Source: G963662605 sp963667005 | GTDB lineage: Bacteria > Bacteroidota > Ignavibacteria > Ignavibacteriales > Ignavibacteriaceae | Direction of reading: 5' to 3' | DNA: 64,000 bases | Assembly: GCA_963667005.1 (NCBI GenBank) | Contig: OY762937.1 | Location: forward strand, 1,178,001-1,242,000 | Shown here: positions 62,138 through 64,000 of the stretch, piece after piece | Numbering within the stretch: the first letter of the stretch is position 1 | Layout of the letters: the number at the start of each line of letters is the position of its first letter | Notes under the pieces: model-generated | The model's input: the letters and a program-made list of their open reading frames with translations, nothing else | Database searches by the model: none | What the model was told of the DNA's origin: nothing | Program-made: the position numbers and the translations under genes

Positions 62138-64000
62138 ATGAGTAAAAAAATAATTGCGAATCTGGATAAACGAACTGTTGATTTGGTCATAGATGAGTAT
62201 GAACTTTGGGGTTCACACTATCATCAATTGTATCACACGGATACAGGTGGATTCAGTATTAATAGGGCTCAGGGAAACAACTATTTAACCGTTTTTCCTT
62301 CGGATTCCGAAAATTTCATCTCGTTTATTTCTCTTTATTGCAGAGTTAATGAAATCATTGGACGAAACGAATTATTGTCACCAATCCTGTCTTCAGTAAT
62401 TCCATTGCCGCATCAGTTAAATGTACTTACAACTGCCATCGGGGATGGAAGGTATAGATTGCTTTTAGCAGATGAAGTAGGTTTAGGCAAAACAATTGAA
62501 GCTGGATTAATCATGCGCGAGCTTAAGCTCCGGGGATTGGTGAAACGTACTTTAGTCGTCGCGCCCAAGGGACTTGTCGCCCAGTGGGTAGCAGAAATGA
62601 AAACTCATTTTAATGAAGATTTTCGGTTAATACTGCCAAGCGAACAAAGTAATAAATATCAGTCTTCACCGACCTCAGTGTGGGATGAATATGATAATGT
62701 GGTCTGCTCAATGGATTCAGTGAAACCGATTGAATATAGAAGGGGGTGGAGCAGCACTCAGATAAAGGAATACAATAAACAGCGTTTCGAAGATTTGATT
62801 AATGCTGATTGGGACCTGGTTATTATCGACGAGGCTCACCGGATGGGCGGCAGCCTTGATGTAATTGCCAGATACAAACTTGGGAAAGCACTTTCCATCG
62901 CATCACCCTATTTTCTTATGCTTTCTGCTACCCCACATCAGGGCAAGACAGAAGCATTTTTTAGATTAATGCAGCTTTTAGATGAGGATTCATTTCCGGA
63001 TATTGGAAGCATTTCCAAACAGAGATTACAACCATTTGTCATTAGAACCGAGAAACGCAAAGCCATCGATGCAGATGGAAATAAGCTGTTCAAGCCCAGA
63101 GAAGCACACCTTTTTCCGGTAACGTGGGAACAACGGCATTCGCTACATAAGCTATTGTATGAAAGCGTTAGCAACTATGTTATTGAGGGCTATAATAGAG
63201 CAATTGAAGAGAAAAAATATTATCAAGCTTTCTTGATGATTCTAATGCAGCGTTTAGTTACTTCTTCGACTCGGGCAATAGTAGGAACACTCAAAAAAAG
63301 ACTGGAAATTATTGAATCTTTTGAAGAATCGTTTATTGGAAACGACGGGTTATTGGAAGATGAATGGAATGAACTTGATGGACAGTCCCTCGTAGACGAA
63401 CTGTTGCAAAAACGGATAAAAGCAAACGAGGAAGAAGTTCTAGAGATAAAATCGCTAATTAAACTGGCAGAACAATGTGAGATAATATCGTCTGATACAA
63501 AGACCGATGCTTTGCTCTTGTTGCTGCTCAGAATTCAGCAAGAAGAGAACAACCCGCATATTAAAGCATTAATTTTTACTGAATTTGTTGCCACACAAAA
63601 TATGCTTCAAGAAATTCTTGAGAAGAACAAATATCAGGTTGTCTGCTTAAATGGCTCAATGGATTTGGATGAGAGGCTCGAAGCTCAGGTAAAATTTGCA
63701 AAGTCACACCAGATACTTATTTCGACCGATGCCGGTGGTGAAGGCATTAATCTTCAGTTTTGTCATATCGTTATTAATTATGATTTACCTTGGAATCCAA
63801 TGAGAATTGAACAAAGAATTGGACGCGTGGATCGTATCGGTCAGGTAAATGCCGTCAAAGCATTCAATTTTGTTCTTCAGGATACAGTGGAATACAGGGT
63901 GAGAGAAGTTCTCGAGAATAAATTGGCGGTGATTCTTAAAGATTTGGGTATTGACAAAGCCAGCGACGTATTGGACGCGGCACTTGCCAATGAAGTCTTT
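62138..64000 (+). CDS. brxHII: SNF2-family helicase, BrxHII-like, cut by the right edge
   Basis: ATG 62138 opens a frame that reaches the window end (621 codons, no stop). SF2/SNF2 motifs: LADEVGLGKT (I), IIDEAH (II), LSATPH (III), LIFTEFVAT, STDAGGEGINLQ (V) and QRIGRVDRIGQ (VI). This is the helicase of BREX type 3, related to DrmD of DISARM. pglZ and brxA would be expected next. Start is 20 bases after the protease stop; the ribosome site is weak. Confidence 0.87.
   Translation, partial: MSKKIIANLDKRTVDLVIDEYELWGSHYHQLYHTDTGGFSINRAQGNNYLTVFPSDSENFISFISLYCRVNEIIGRNELLSPILSSVIPLPHQLNVLTTAIGDGRYRLLLADEVGLGKTIEAGLIMRELKLRGLVKRTLVVAPKGLVAQWVAEMKTHFNEDFRLILPSEQSNKYQSSPTSVWDEYDNVVCSMDSVKPIEYRRGWSSTQIKEYNKQRFEDLINADWDLVIIDEAHRMGGSLDVIARYKLGKALSIASPYFLMLSATPHQGKTEAFFRLMQLLDEDSFPDIGSISKQRLQPFVIRTEKRKAIDADGNKLFKPREAHLFPVTWEQRHSLHKLLYESVSNYVIEGYNRAIEEKKYYQAFLMILMQRLVTSSTRAIVGTLKKRLEIIESFEESFIGNDGLLEDEWNELDGQSLVDELLQKRIKANEEEVLEIKSLIKLAEQCEIISSDTKTDALLLLLLRIQQEENNPHIKALIFTEFVATQNMLQEILEKNKYQVVCLNGSMDLDERLEAQVKFAKSHQILISTDAGGEGINLQFCHIVINYDLPWNPMRIEQRIGRVDRIGQVNAVKAFNFVLQDTVEYRVREVLENKLAVILKDLGIDKASDVLDAALANEVF

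Larger units (their letters stand above)
49293..64000. mobile_element. integrated defence island (BREX type 3-like), right end outside the window
   Basis: An integrase at a tRNA gene is followed by a regulator and defence genes only, with no housekeeping genes after 49.3 kb. This fits a genomic island carried by a serine recombinase. No conjugation or phage structural genes are visible in the captured part. Confidence 0.65.

Noticed and set aside
62138..64000. DISARM system based on the DrmD-like helicase
   Set aside because: The helicase is shared by DISARM and BREX type 3, but brxF, brxC and a DUF1156-like methylase precede it and no drmA, drmB or drmC is present in the captured part.
49293..64000. 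prophage
   Set aside because: An integrase and XRE repressor are present, but no capsid, terminase, tail or lysis genes appear; the following genes are defence genes.

Overview
The window looks like a chromosomal segment of an FCB-group bacterium outside Bacteroidetes proper, most plausibly an Ignavibacteria/Chlorobi-type lineage. A PorV/PorQ-family outer-membrane protein and a type IX secretion (T9SS) C-terminal sorting domain with an NPFNP motif point to the FCB group. Several starts have clear Shine-Dalgarno sequences (AAGGAG/AGGAGG), which argues against typical Bacteroidetes. A few promoters nevertheless look Bacteroidetes-like (TTG-N20-TAnnTTTG). This placement is inference; no rRNA gene is present.

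Layout. 1-16.4 kb is mixed housekeeping and envelope material: an AddB-like nuclease cut by the left edge, a CYTH protein, outer-membrane proteins, tandem FKBP isomerases, rpiB, a DUF4139 protein, an SDR dehydrogenase, a Gfo/Idh/MocA oxidoreductase, a T9SS-exported S1/P1-type nuclease, msrB and a lone receiver protein. 16.7-35.1 kb is a surface-polysaccharide region: two near-duplicate membrane sulfatase-fold transferases, a Wzi-like protein, a GT39-like membrane protein, a Wzz-type protein, an O-antigen ligase/polymerase, a Wzx flippase and five glycosyltransferases. 35.1-43 kb is core: gatA, two tatA, pssA-psd, a degenerate PurC-like protein, ybaB-recR, a methyltransferase, two lipoproteins and ftsX. 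43-48.8 kb returns to polysaccharide export: an SLBB protein, a Wzc-type tyrosine autokinase, UDP-glucuronate decarboxylase, a HisH-like pseudoenzyme and a glycosyltransferase.

From 49.2 kb to the right edge the DNA is an integrated defence island. A large serine recombinase sits at a tRNA-Arg(CCG) gene, and its 3' end runs antisense into the tRNA. Divergent from it is a tight operon: XRE regulator, brxF, brxC, a pglX-type methyltransferase, an AAA+ ATPase, an S8 (subtilisin-like) protease with intact catalytic residues, and a SNF2 helicase cut by the right edge. Gene content and order match BREX type 3 (brxF-brxC-pglXI-brxHII, with pglZ and brxA expected beyond the window), except that an AAA+/protease pair is inserted between methylase and helicase. 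That BREX/protease composite is the most interesting thing here.

Other notable items are two probable pseudoenzymes (HisH-like and PurC-like), a likely ATT start codon, a REPIN-like double hairpin, a MITE-like palindromic element, tandem operator-like palindromes, a repeated palindrome-bearing upstream sequence before two envelope genes, and a tiny protein resembling DUF4295.
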